Positions 17,545-25,227 of a stretch of 34,571 nt of DNA are shown here, in pieces. Position 1 is the stretch's first letter; every line of letters starts with the position of its first letter. This DNA comes from an uncultured Bacilli bacterium (GTDB lineage Bacteria > Bacillota_I > Bacilli_A > RF39 > UBA660). The notes below the pieces were generated by a model. That model did no database searches. It was not told the DNA's origin and was given only the letters and a program-made list of their open reading frames with translations. The DNA lies in assembly GCA_947599755.1 (NCBI GenBank), contig CANQFO010000002.1, forward strand, positions 1 to 34,571, given 5' to 3'. Made by a program: the position numbers and the translations under genes.

Positions 17545-18630
17545 ATGGTGAAAAACGATATTCAAAGAAAACAATATCATGCGATTGATTTTTTTAAATT
17601 TATCTGTGCAATTTTGGTTGTATCTATTCATGTAGCTCCATTTGGACAACAACAAAGTAAAAATCTATTTTTTTATCTTAATTTTATTATTCAAGGCTAT
17701 TTTGGTATGATTGCTGTTCCTTTTTTCTTTGTTACTTCTGGATTCTTATTATTTAAAAAAATGGATAAAGAAAATTTAAATATTTCTATTGTTAAGAGAT
17801 ATCTTTTTAAATTGCTTAGATTATATCTTATTTGGTCTCTTATTTATTTTCCTTTAAAATTAAATTGGTTTTTTCATCAAAAAATTGGAACTTTTCATTT
17901 TATTCTGACTTATATTAGAGATTTTTTCTTTGTCGGAAGTCATATTCATTTATGGTACTTTAGTTCCCTAATTTTTGCGGTATTTCTTATATCGGTGTTG
18001 TTGTATAAAAAAGTTTCTCTTAAAAAAATATTCGTGATCTCTTTCATTTTTTATTTTATTGGATTATTTGGACAATCCTGGTTTGGACTTCTTGTTCCTT
18101 TAAAAAATAATTTTCCTCAATTTTTTTCTATTCTTAGTTTAATGCAACATTTATTTGTTACTACACGGAATGGGTTATTTGAAGGGTTCTTATTTGTTAC
18201 TATTGGAATGTTGTTTGCCTTTTATCCTATTTCTATTAAACAAAAGCATGCTTTTATGGGATTAATTTTTTCTATGATCCTTTTGGCTTTGGAAATATTT
18301 GTTTTCCATTATTTTCATTTTGTTAGAGAAGGAAATATGTTTTTATTCTTAGTTCCAACTGTTTTTTTCTTATTTTCTTTTGTTTATCATTTGGAATTTC
18401 CTAATCACCCAATATATCAGGCATTGCGTACTCTTAGCTCTATTATTTTTTATCTTCATATGTGGATTTATAGTGTGGTTAGTAAAGTTTTGGAAAGTAT
18501 TCAAATTGGTCTTGATCAAACCTTTTTCAATTTTATCATTACCTTATCGATTACCATTATCTGTTCTATTCTGATAATGAAGTTATCTCATCAACAAAAA
18601 TTTAAGTGGTTGCAAAAGCTCTATACTTAA
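17545..18630 (+). CDS. Acyltransferase-3 family membrane protein
   Basis: This 361-residue polytopic protein has the acyltransferase-3 N-terminal block: AIDFFKFICAILVVSIH with conserved His29, then FFFVTSGFLLFKKM near 66-79, and about ten hydrophobic segments. The start is supported by GAGGTGAT immediately before the ATG. It is the fourth acyltransferase-3 domain near the polysaccharide genes but the only one on the plus strand, with its own promoter and a terminator (18742-18776) downstream. It could modify the same polysaccharide under separate control, or another envelope glycan such as peptidoglycan or teichoic acid. There is no C-terminal SGNH hydrolase domain, unlike OatA. Confidence 0.85.
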   Translation: MVKNDIQRKQYHAIDFFKFICAILVVSIHVAPFGQQQSKNLFFYLNFIIQGYFGMIAVPFFFVTSGFLLFKKMDKENLNISIVKRYLFKLLRLYLIWSLIYFPLKLNWFFHQKIGTFHFILTYIRDFFFVGSHIHLWYFSSLIFAVFLISVLLYKKVSLKKIFVISFIFYFIGLFGQSWFGLLVPLKNNFPQFFSILSLMQHLFVTTRNGLFEGFLFVTIGMLFAFYPISIKQKHAFMGLIFSMILLALEIFVFHYFHFVREGNMFLFLVPTVFFLFSFVYHLEFPNHPIYQALRTLSSIIFYLHMWIYSVVSKVLESIQIGLDQTFFNFIITLSITIICSILIMKLSHQQKFKWLQKLYT

Positions 18631-18741
18631 TTAATTGCATATATTTAATCAATTTTTATTGAAAGAAAAGAACCAAATTGAGTACCTTAAAAAATTATAA
18701 CGTAAGAAAGGTTGTCTAAGTTTTGCACTTCATTAAATTAA

Positions 18742-18776
18742 AAACTGAGTAGAAATTATTCATTTTCACTCAGTTT
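18742..18776. terminator. Bidirectional rho-independent terminator
   Basis: AAACTGAGT (18742-18750) pairs perfectly with ACTCAGTTT (18768-18776) around a 17-nt loop. T-rich tails follow on both strands (CTTTTATT on plus, TTTTTAATTT on minus). It separates the convergent acyltransferase gene (plus) and DUF4177-like gene (minus). Confidence 0.75.
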
Positions 18777-18785
18777 CTTTTATTA

Positions 18786-18992
18786 TCATTCAATTTTTTC
18801 AAATACTAAAGTAGCTTGGATTCTATCTCCTCCTAGTAATCCTTTACTTTCTGCTGATGCAGTTGTGATTGTATGAAGTCGATATCCTTTCTCTGCTTGT
18901 TCATTAATTACTTTTTCTAATTCTGTTAAATTTTTAGAGTCAGTACCAATTAGTTTTTCTTTTAAGGTTACTTGTAAAACAACGTATTTCAT
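18786..18992 (-). CDS. DUF4177-like small protein
   Basis: This 68-residue protein begins MKYVVLQVTLKEKLIG and contains LEKVINEQAEKGYRLHTIT, the pattern of the DUF4177 family (strand, then a helix ending E-x-G-W/Y-x-L, then strands). The molecular function of the family is not established. A longer in-frame start at 19040 exists, but AAAGGAGAT lies exactly upstream of the ATG at 18992, and a good promoter (19012-19040) occupies the extension, so the short form is correct. It is monocistronic: promoter upstream, terminator 10 nt downstream of its stop. Confidence 0.8.
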   Translation of the reverse strand: MKYVVLQVTLKEKLIGTDSKNLTELEKVINEQAEKGYRLHTITTASAESKGLLGGDRIQATLVFEKIE

Positions 18993-19011
18993 TTTATCTC
19001 CTTTCTTTTTC

Positions 19012-19040
19012 ATTATCCTTACTTTTTGAAAAAATTTCAA
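19012..19040 (-). promoter_or_regulatory. Sigma-A-type promoter for the DUF4177-like gene
   Basis: On the minus strand TTGAAA (19035-19040, 5/6) and GATAAT (19012-19017, 5/6) are separated by 17 bases. The start would lie near 19005, just before the AAAGGAGAT ribosome site. Confidence 0.65.
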
Positions 19041-19066
19041 TTTTTTGAACTATGCGAAAAAACAAA

Positions 19067-19094
19067 TTGACAAATGGAGAAATATTACTATAAA
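19067..19094 (+). promoter_or_regulatory. Sigma-A-type promoter for the 160-aa gene
   Basis: A perfect TTGACA (19067-19072) is followed after 16 bases by TATAAA (19089-19094). It would give a leader of about 17 nt before the ATG at 19118, containing the GAAGGAAGG ribosome site. Confidence 0.7.
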
Positions 19095-19117
19095 ATAATG
19101 AAAGAAGGAAGGTTATT

Positions 19118-19600
19118 ATGAAAGAAATTACTTATCAGGAACACTTAGCTAATGAACCTCATACTTCTTATGAGATTACATTCGTTGAGATTCAGGATGG
19201 TCTGTTAAAAGGATGTAGAAAGAATCAACAAACTAAGGTTAGTAGTTTACTTATTGGAAAGAAATTCGGAGATGTAATTGAATTTATTGAATTTACCAGA
19301 CCAAATCTAGAACTTCATGCTTATTATGGATATTGTAATTCACAGAGTAAACAAATCATGGGTTTTTGGAAAAAAGCATCTTCTACTGATTATCGTAATC
19401 TTTTTGAGTATGTGCAAATTATTCCAGAGATTGTTTATCGTCCAAAAGAGTTAGAACTTTATGGAGATTCTAGAATGAATCCTATATTAAAATATAATTG
19501 TACTGATTGTTTGGGAGTTAAGATGATCCAGTTAGAAAATCAATTAAGCGATACTGATGCTCATATATATCAAAAAATTATGACTAATCATCGAGATTAA
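19118..19600 (+). CDS. Hypothetical soluble protein, 160 aa
   Basis: I do not recognise this protein. It has no signal peptide or membrane segment and looks like a compact cytoplasmic alpha/beta protein. Notable features are a run of aromatic residues around the middle (HAYYGYC, about 68-74), a CTDC pair near residues 128-131 and no repeated motif. The gene has a near-consensus promoter, a GAAGGAAGG ribosome site and a strong terminator 29 nt after its stop, so it is a well-defined monocistronic unit. It is divergent from the DUF4177-like gene, with the two promoters only about 25 bp apart, which may mean shared regulation. Confidence 0.7.
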   Translation: MKEITYQEHLANEPHTSYEITFVEIQDGLLKGCRKNQQTKVSSLLIGKKFGDVIEFIEFTRPNLELHAYYGYCNSQSKQIMGFWKKASSTDYRNLFEYVQIIPEIVYRPKELELYGDSRMNPILKYNCTDCLGVKMIQLENQLSDTDAHIYQKIMTNHRD

Positions 19601-19628
19601 CTTTCATTTTTTAATGATTAAAAAAAAG

Positions 19629-19660
19629 TAAAATTGGTTTTTTCCCAATTTTATTTTTTT
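19629..19660. terminator. Strong bidirectional rho-independent terminator
   Basis: TAAAATTGG (19629-19637) pairs perfectly with CCAATTTTA (19645-19653) around a 7-nt loop. T-runs flank both sides (T7 on plus at 19654-19660; TACTTTTTTT on minus). It ends the 160-aa gene and, on the other strand, the rlmCD-to-ymfH block. Confidence 0.85.
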
Positions 19661-19717
19661 GTTCTGAATATGTCTATGAATTACTTATTTAAAAAAAGAG
19701 CTGTTTTTATATCTTTG

Positions 19718-20998
19718 TTATTCTTCTTTTTCTTTTGGTACTTGGATAACTACTGCCATATTATTGAAATCAATTTGTTTGGCAATTTTTTGAATTTCTT
19801 TGATATTTAGTTTACGAATTCGTTCGATTTTGTTTGGAACTACCATATGATAGTGAAGATAATCATCATATATATTGTGTACTGTAGAGTCGATATAATC
19901 TATCATTTTTACTTCGTTTGCAATCCATACTTTTTTCATTCGTTCAAAAGAACTTTCTTCAATTGTTAATTGGGAAAATTCTTTTTTTACTTCTTCTAAG
20001 AATTGATCTAGATTATCACTTACTGCAATCATATATAAGGTTTTAAAATCATCTGTTGTTTCCCATTCTGTATAAAAACTATTTAATAACTTTTTATTTC
20101 TTACTCTTTCTCTGAATGTGGATGATGATCCAAAGCAAACCGTACTAATCATTGATAAATATAAATCTAAGGTTAACTCATCATAATTTCCTAGATTTTT
20201 TTTGGGAATTTTTATTCCCATACCAATTTTTGGAACTCGTACATTGGATTCTATTTTTTCGTATGATTTATTGATTGTACTTTGTTCTTTTATTTTTTTT
20301 ATTTTTGGAAATGGAATACTTTTTTTCTTTCCTATTTCTTCTTCTATTATTTCTCTTGCTTTTTCTTGATCAAAATTTCCCACAATTAAAATAAACATAT
20401 TATTTGGACTGTAAAAATTTTTGTAGCAAGTATATAGATCTTCTTTTTCTATTTTATTGATTTCTTCTATTGTCCCTCCAATATCTACTCTTCTTGGATG
20501 AATATGATAGATATTTTCTCTTAGTTTCATTTCTAATTTTATTTCGGGAATGTCTTCATACATTTTTAATTCTTCGGAAATAATTCCTTTTTCTTTTTCT
20601 ACATTTTCATCAGTAAAATATGGTTCATTTACAAATTTTAGTAAAAATTTTAAATTTTTTTCGAAATCTTTTGTTCCATAGCAAATATATTGTGTATTAT
20701 CATATGATGTAGAAGCATTTGCTCCTGTTCCACTTTCAGAAAAAAAGGTAAATGGATCAACTCCATTTTCTTGCTCAAACATTTTATGTTCTAAAAAGTG
20801 GGCTATTCCATCTGGTACTTTAATTTCTTTTTTACTTTCTATTGGAACGAAAGAGGTAATTTCTGATCCGAATCTAGTGGCATAACTGATAAAGTAATTT
20901 TTTTTATCTTTGTATGGAACAAAAACCATTTCTAAACCGTTTTTTAATTTATCTTTATAGCAACATATATCTAATCCTTCTAGCTTAATTGTTTCCAT
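19718..20998 (-). CDS. ymfH: M16-family zinc peptidase, YmfH-like (active-site subunit)
   Basis: This 426-residue protein is an M16 (pitrilysin/processing peptidase) family member. It retains the inverted zinc motif HFLEH (H67, E70, H71) and the downstream acidic helix GIISEELKMYED (about 138-149) expected to supply the third ligand. The C-terminal half is the second M16 domain, with the R-x-R-V pattern in FRERVRNKKLLNSFY near 298-312. In Bacillus the YmfF/YmfH pair lies side by side and is thought to form a two-subunit peptidase; here the genes overlap by 14 nt. The natural substrate is not known to me. It is the last gene of its block, ending before the terminator at 19629-19660. There is no signal peptide, so it is cytoplasmic. 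Confidence 0.88.
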   Translation of the reverse strand: METIKLEGLDICCYKDKLKNGLEMVFVPYKDKKNYFISYATRFGSEITSFVPIESKKEIKVPDGIAHFLEHKMFEQENGVDPFTFFSESGTGANASTSYDNTQYICYGTKDFEKNLKFLLKFVNEPYFTDENVEKEKGIISEELKMYEDIPEIKLEMKLRENIYHIHPRRVDIGGTIEEINKIEKEDLYTCYKNFYSPNNMFILIVGNFDQEKAREIIEEEIGKKKSIPFPKIKKIKEQSTINKSYEKIESNVRVPKIGMGIKIPKKNLGNYDELTLDLYLSMISTVCFGSSSTFRERVRNKKLLNSFYTEWETTDDFKTLYMIAVSDNLDQFLEEVKKEFSQLTIEESSFERMKKVWIANEVKMIDYIDSTVHNIYDDYLHYHMVVPNKIERIRKLNIKEIQKIAKQIDFNNMAVVIQVPKEKEE

Positions 20999-22256
20999 CT
21001 TTCACCCCTTCTAGACAAAATATTGTGTCCATTTTGATTTTTTTTGCTACTTTGATAATTTCTTCTTTGGTCACTTGATTCATTTTTTTTCTTTTTTCTT
21101 CTAAATCATCTGTACCTAATAGTTCCATCATATAATAATTATCGATGATTCTACTTTCACTTTCTTCTAGTTCTTCTAAGGCAGTATTATAGTATTCTTT
21201 TGCTGCTTTTAAATTTTCTTCTGTAAATTTACCTTTTTTCATCTCATTTAGTACTTTTTCAATTAAATCTACTGTTTGTTTATAATTTTTGGCATCGATT
21301 CCAGAGCGAATTAATAATAGATGATCTAATTTATTTGGAACAGAATAAATATCATAACATAGAGAATATTTTTCTCTTACTTCACGAAATAATTTTGAAT
21401 CGTTTCCTCCTCCTAATATTACATTATATAAAGTTAAAGGGTAATTTCTTTCATAGTCTGTAAGACCATAGCAACAACATGCTATTGCTAGTCTTGATTG
21501 AACATTTTCACTTGTTTCTTTGGCAAATAATCTTCTTGGTCTTGGTTTTCTATTTGGGAGAAGATATGGGACTCTTTGCTTTTTTAATGTTTTAAAAACA
21601 AAATTTTGTTTGATTATTTGGATGATTTCTTCTTCTATGATATCTCCTATTACAAAGATATCCACTAAGTTCGAAGTGATCATATTTTGATAATACTGAT
21701 ACAGGTTTTGAGGGGTAATTTTTTCTAAATCTTCAATATATCCCATCATTCGATAAGAAACTGGTGATTTTTTATCATAGGCTTCAAACATCCGAATTAA
21801 ACTATAATTTGATGCATCTTCTTTGATTGCTTCTAAAGCGCTTTTACAGTTTGTTTTTACAATATCTAATTTTTTTTGATCAAAGGCATTTTTTTCTATG
21901 TCAGGTTCAAATATAATTTCTTTTAAAAATTCTACTGCTGCTTGAAAATTTCCTTTTTCAGTATATTTATCATGTAGTACAGTTAAATAAAAATTAGTAT
22001 TCATATAGTTTCCCATACGGGAATTAGAAGTTTGAAAATCAGCTGCATATAAATCTTGGGCTTTTATTGTTAATTCTCTTTTACTACGATATTTTTTACT
22101 TGATTGCATAAATATATCACATAATACATTTCTTATTGTAATTTCTTCTTTTTTGATGGGAGTATGAAATACTACTCTTACCATTATTGTTTTAAATTTT
22201 TTTGTTCTTATGCAGTGTAGTCGATAAGAACCTAAATCTTTTCTAGTATATTGCAT
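20985..22256 (-). CDS. ymfF: M16-family peptidase-like protein, YmfF-like (non-catalytic subunit)
   Basis: This 423-residue M16-type protein is clearly related in fold and length to the following YmfH-like protein but has no HxxEH motif in the N-terminal domain; the corresponding stretch reads VLCDIFMQSSKKY (about 44-56). It should therefore be catalytically inactive and serve as partner or substrate-binding subunit, as in other paired M16 systems. The C-terminal domain has NVILGGGNDSKLFREVREKYSLCYDIYS near 274-301, whose arginines and tyrosines match the conserved second-domain active-site helpers, which fits heterodimer catalysis. The ribosome site is GAGGTGATC. Overlap with ymfH implies coupled translation and a 1:1 ratio. 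Confidence 0.87.
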   Translation of the reverse strand: MQYTRKDLGSYRLHCIRTKKFKTIMVRVVFHTPIKKEEITIRNVLCDIFMQSSKKYRSKRELTIKAQDLYAADFQTSNSRMGNYMNTNFYLTVLHDKYTEKGNFQAAVEFLKEIIFEPDIEKNAFDQKKLDIVKTNCKSALEAIKEDASNYSLIRMFEAYDKKSPVSYRMMGYIEDLEKITPQNLYQYYQNMITSNLVDIFVIGDIIEEEIIQIIKQNFVFKTLKKQRVPYLLPNRKPRPRRLFAKETSENVQSRLAIACCCYGLTDYERNYPLTLYNVILGGGNDSKLFREVREKYSLCYDIYSVPNKLDHLLLIRSGIDAKNYKQTVDLIEKVLNEMKKGKFTEENLKAAKEYYNTALEELEESESRIIDNYYMMELLGTDDLEEKRKKMNQVTKEEIIKVAKKIKMDTIFCLEGVKDGNN

Positions 22257-22302
22257 GTGATCACCTCGTTTATTTCTAGTATATGAGTATTTTCTTTTTT
22301 TA

Positions 22303-23016
22303 TTATAGACATGAATTTAATGCTAGAGAAATCATTTGATTTAGTGATATTTGTCTTTCTTCACTAGTTAAACTTCTTTTATCATACAATGAATCAACAA
22401 CAGTCATTAGGCATGATGCTTCTTTTCCTAATTTTTTGGCAATATAGAATAATCCAAATGCTTCCATTTCTACTGCTAAAAAATCCTCATTTGGAAAATT
22501 TTTACGAAACTCTTCTTTGGAATCTGCATATAAATCAAAAACGTCACTAGTAATAGTTTTTCCAATTTTTAATGGTATATGAGAATTTTTTGCAGTTTTT
22601 TGAATTTTTTCATTTAGGGAATGATTTGCTTCTATATAATCTATATTGTTTCCATCTAATAATTGATCAAAGTAAGTTTTACAGTATGATCCTTCCGTTA
22701 AAATTACATCTAATAATTTTATGGTAGGATGAAATGATCCGCTTGTTCCTATTCTAATTATTTTTTCTACATCATAAAATTTAAATAATTCATAAGAATA
22801 GATTCCTATACTTGGAATTCCCATTCCTGATGCAAAAACGGTTATTCTTTTTCCTTTATAATATCCTGTATATCCAAACATATTTCTTACTGTATTAATT
22901 AATTTGGCATCTTCTAAAAAATTTTCGGCAATATATTTTGCTCGCAATGGATCACCTGGCATTAAAACAATAGGGGCAATGTCTTCTTTTTTACTTTCAA
23001 TATGGGCAGTGGCCAT
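22303..23016 (-). CDS. deoD: Purine-nucleoside phosphorylase DeoD
   Basis: This 237-residue protein is the hexameric bacterial purine-nucleoside phosphorylase: phosphate plus a purine (deoxy)nucleoside gives the base and (deoxy)ribose-1-phosphate, in nucleoside salvage. It shows VLMPGDPLRAKYIA (17-30), the phosphate-binding GMGIPSIGIYSYEL (64-77), RIGTSGSF (88-95), VEMEAFGLF (182-190) for ribose binding, and VVDSLYD with the catalytic Asp at about 208. Length matches E. coli DeoD. The open frame extends to 23097, but that extension is a hydrophobic, AT-driven stretch overlapping a promoter (23039-23047); AGAAGGTG before the ATG at 23016 fixes the start. It sits between the SDR and ymfF genes with gaps of 110 and 46 nt. 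Confidence 0.95.
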   Translation of the reverse strand: MATAHIESKKEDIAPIVLMPGDPLRAKYIAENFLEDAKLINTVRNMFGYTGYYKGKRITVFASGMGIPSIGIYSYELFKFYDVEKIIRIGTSGSFHPTIKLLDVILTEGSYCKTYFDQLLDGNNIDYIEANHSLNEKIQKTAKNSHIPLKIGKTITSDVFDLYADSKEEFRKNFPNEDFLAVEMEAFGLFYIAKKLGKEASCLMTVVDSLYDKRSLTSEERQISLNQMISLALNSCL

Positions 23017-23038
23017 AGAACACCTTCTTTCTATAATC

Positions 23039-23047
23039 ATTATAACA
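23039..23047 (-). promoter_or_regulatory. Extended -10 promoter upstream of deoD
   Basis: On the minus strand TGT precedes a perfect TATAAT (TGTTATAAT). There is no good -35 box. The start would be near 23032, 16 nt before the deoD ATG. It suggests that deoD and the M16 pair can be expressed independently of rlmCD and the SDR gene. Confidence 0.5.
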
Positions 23048-23076
23048 AGAATTATATAAAAGAAAAAGATAAAAAC

Positions 23077-23120
23077 AAAAAAAGGAAATAAATTCAATTT
23101 TTTTCCGTAATGAATTCATT
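23077..23120 (-). terminator. Possible terminator after the SDR gene
   Basis: On the minus strand AATGAATTC pairs with GAATTTATT (forward positions 23112-23120 and 23087-23095, one G-U pair), followed three bases later by T7 and a second T-run. It lies in the 110-nt gap between the SDR gene and the deoD promoter, which fits partial uncoupling of the two halves of the block. Confidence 0.4.
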
Positions 23121-23126
23121 CTCTTT

Positions 23127-23870
23127 TTAATTTCTAGCTGCACCATCTACTGATAAAATTACTCCAGTAATATAATCTGCCATAGGACTTGCTAAAAATA
23201 AAAAGGCGTTTGCAATATCTTTTGGTTCTCCTATTCTTCCTAAAGGAATCGTCTGAATTAATGGTTCGATCATTTCTTGGGGAAGATTTTTGATCATGTC
23301 TGTACGAATTATACCTGGTGCTACGGCATTTACTCGTATATGATCTGCTGCTAATTCTCTTGCTAAAGATTTTGTTATTCCATTTACGGCAAATTTACTT
23401 GCTGGATAACCTACTCCTGATGGTTGTCCATATATGCTTACCATTGAACTAGTATTTAAAATTACACCAGATTTTTGTTTTTTCATATAAGGAATTACTA
23501 CTTTACTCATATTGAATATTGCTGTTACATTTAAATTCATAATTTTCATAAATTCTTCTTGGGTGGTATTTTCAATTTTTTGATTGGCTGTCATACCAGC
23601 ATTATTGATTAAAATATCAATGTGTCCATATTTTTCATAAATTTCTTGTACAATTTTTTCTAATTCATCGATATTATTTAAATTTGGATAATATCCTTTT
23701 ACCTCTTTTTTCTCTTGTTTTAATTCTTTTATGGCTTTTTCTACTGTTTCTTTTTTTGATCCAAATAGAATTACTTGTGCATTGTTTTCGATAAAGGTTC
23801 TTGCAATTTCTAATCCTATTCCTCTGGTACCACCTGTAATAATTGCTACTTTATTTTCTAAATCTATCAT
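23127..23870 (-). CDS. Short-chain dehydrogenase/reductase (FabG/YmfI-like)
   Basis: This 247-residue classical SDR has the NAD(P)-binding TGGTRGIG at residues 12-19, NNAG near 88-91, the catalytic Ser in NTSSM near 140 and YPASK (catalytic Tyr and Lys) near 154-158, then GIIRTD and the C-terminal ITGVILSVDGA. These match FabG-type 3-oxoacyl-ACP reductases, but other SDRs look the same. No fatty-acid synthesis genes are nearby. In Bacillus an SDR (YmfI) lies next to ymfF/ymfH, and the same grouping here argues for the YmfI orthologue, whose physiological substrate is uncertain. The ribosome site is AAAGGAGGATAT. The gene starts 37 nt after the rlmCD stop. Confidence 0.85.
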   Translation of the reverse strand: MIDLENKVAIITGGTRGIGLEIARTFIENNAQVILFGSKKETVEKAIKELKQEKKEVKGYYPNLNNIDELEKIVQEIYEKYGHIDILINNAGMTANQKIENTTQEEFMKIMNLNVTAIFNMSKVVIPYMKKQKSGVILNTSSMVSIYGQPSGVGYPASKFAVNGITKSLARELAADHIRVNAVAPGIIRTDMIKNLPQEMIEPLIQTIPLGRIGEPKDIANAFLFLASPMADYITGVILSVDGAARN

Positions 23871-23907
23871 ATATCCTCCTTTGTTTTCTTTTCCAATTTT
23901 AGTTTTT

Positions 23908-25119
23908 TTATTTTATTTTCTTTTTCCTACTTAGTAAACATACACATTCTACATGATAAGTTCTTGGGAACATATTATATGGTTTTATTGTATTTACTTC
24001 AAATATTTTTGTTAATGATTTTAAATCTCTTGCTAAAGTTACCGGATCACAAGAAATATAAATTAAATTTTGAGGAGAAATTCTTTTTATTTCTTCAATC
24101 GTTTTTTCAAAAAGTCCTGCTCTAGGTGGATCTACAATTACTAAATCTATTTGTTCTTGAATTGAATCAATTACATGTTCTACTTTATCACAGATAAATT
24201 GAATATTTTGTGCTTGATTTAGTTTTTTATTTTGATTAGCATTTTTTATATTGTCTTTTGAGTAATCAATTCCAATTACTTTTTCTACTTCATCACTAAT
24301 AAATAAACCAATTGTTCCTACTCCACAATATAAATCTAATACCTTTTTTGAATGATTTGTTTTTACTACAGTTAATACTTCCTGATATAACTTTTCTGTT
24401 AATATTTGATTGACTTGAAAAAAAGAATCAATAGATAAAAAATATTCTTTCTTGCCAATTTTTGTTTTAATGTTTTCTCCTTTTTTTATTTTTTCATTAA
24501 TCATTAAGCAATCTAGTTTTTTTTCTATATCTGAAACATCTTTAATTTTTCCTGTTATTTTCATCATTACTTTTTTTTCATCATTTGATGTTCTAATTAT
24601 TATTTTTTCTACTATATTTTTGGTAACAATTTTTTTTAATGAAGGAATTAACTTATTAATTTTTTGGTTAGCTAAAAAACATTTATCTATAGGAATTACT
24701 TCATGTGTATTTTTTTGATAAAATCCTAATTTTTTATCTTTGCTATGAAAAGTAATTTTATTTCGATAATGATATTCTATTTGTTCTATAATCTCTTCTA
24801 CTAATTCTTTATCCAGATTAGCAAAATGTTCTATCAATTCTTTTACTTTTTGAGTTTTTTGTCTATTTTCCTCTGCATATGATAAATGTTGTAAATCACA
24901 TCCTCCACAAAAATTTGCATATGGACAAATAGGAGTAATTCGATTAGGAGAAATTTGATCATAATGAATTACTTTTCCAGTAAAATATTTCTTTGATGAA
25001 TTTTCTATTTCTATTTCTACTTGTTCTCCTGGTAAAGCATTTTCTACAAATCCTATTTTTCCATTAATAAAAGTAATTCCTCTACCAAAATGATCTAATT
25101 TTTTTATTTCTACTTTCAT
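23908..25119 (-). CDS. rlmCD: 23S rRNA (uracil-C5)-methyltransferase, RlmCD/TrmA family
   Basis: This 403-residue SAM-dependent RNA m5U methyltransferase starts with a TRAM RNA-binding domain (about residues 1-57). The [4Fe-4S] ligand pattern Cys65, Cys71, Cys74 (CPYANFCGGC) and Cys147 (DKCFLA) follows. The catalytic domain has KVLDLYCGVGTIGLF (SAM site), DPPRAGL and YISCDP with the nucleophilic Cys at about 357. In Gram-positives one enzyme of this type often methylates both U747 and U1939 of 23S rRNA (RlmCD); which sites this one uses cannot be told from sequence, so RlmC or RlmD activity alone is possible. It is the first gene of the block ending with ymfH and has an upstream extended -10 promoter. 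Confidence 0.9.
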   Translation of the reverse strand: MKVEIKKLDHFGRGITFINGKIGFVENALPGEQVEIEIENSSKKYFTGKVIHYDQISPNRITPICPYANFCGGCDLQHLSYAEENRQKTQKVKELIEHFANLDKELVEEIIEQIEYHYRNKITFHSKDKKLGFYQKNTHEVIPIDKCFLANQKINKLIPSLKKIVTKNIVEKIIIRTSNDEKKVMMKITGKIKDVSDIEKKLDCLMINEKIKKGENIKTKIGKKEYFLSIDSFFQVNQILTEKLYQEVLTVVKTNHSKKVLDLYCGVGTIGLFISDEVEKVIGIDYSKDNIKNANQNKKLNQAQNIQFICDKVEHVIDSIQEQIDLVIVDPPRAGLFEKTIEEIKRISPQNLIYISCDPVTLARDLKSLTKIFEVNTIKPYNMFPRTYHVECVCLLSRKKKIK

Positions 25120-25168
25120 AAACTTCCTCTTTTATCTTTTATCTTTTTTCTTTTAAAAAGATAATTTT

Positions 25169-25177
25169 ATTATATCA
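25169..25177 (-). promoter_or_regulatory. Extended -10 promoter for rlmCD
   Basis: On the minus strand TGA precedes a perfect TATAAT (TGATATAAT). The -35 region (TATTCA, 25192-25197) is poor. The start would be near 25162, about 43 nt before the ATG at 25119. Confidence 0.5.
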
Positions 25178-25187
25178 AAATATACAT

Positions 25188-25212
25188 AGAATGAATAGTT
25201 TTTTCCATACTA
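25188..25212 (+). promoter_or_regulatory. Possible sigma-G/sigma-F-like forespore promoter before the ger genes
   Basis: CATACTA (25206-25212) fits the sigma-G -10 consensus CATNHTA at all positions, and ACATA-like bases occur about 17 bases upstream (consensus GHATR). No sigma-A promoter is visible in front of the germination genes. The predicted start (about 25219) lies very close to the ATG at 25228 and would trim the ribosome site, which weakens the call. Confidence 0.3.
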
Positions 25213-25227
25213 ATAATGGTGATAAGA

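Noticed and set aside
22303..23097. Longer deoD start giving a hydrophobic N-terminal extension
   Set aside because: The extension overlaps a promoter and lacks a ribosome site; DeoD proteins start at MATAHI-type sequences and are cytoplasmic.
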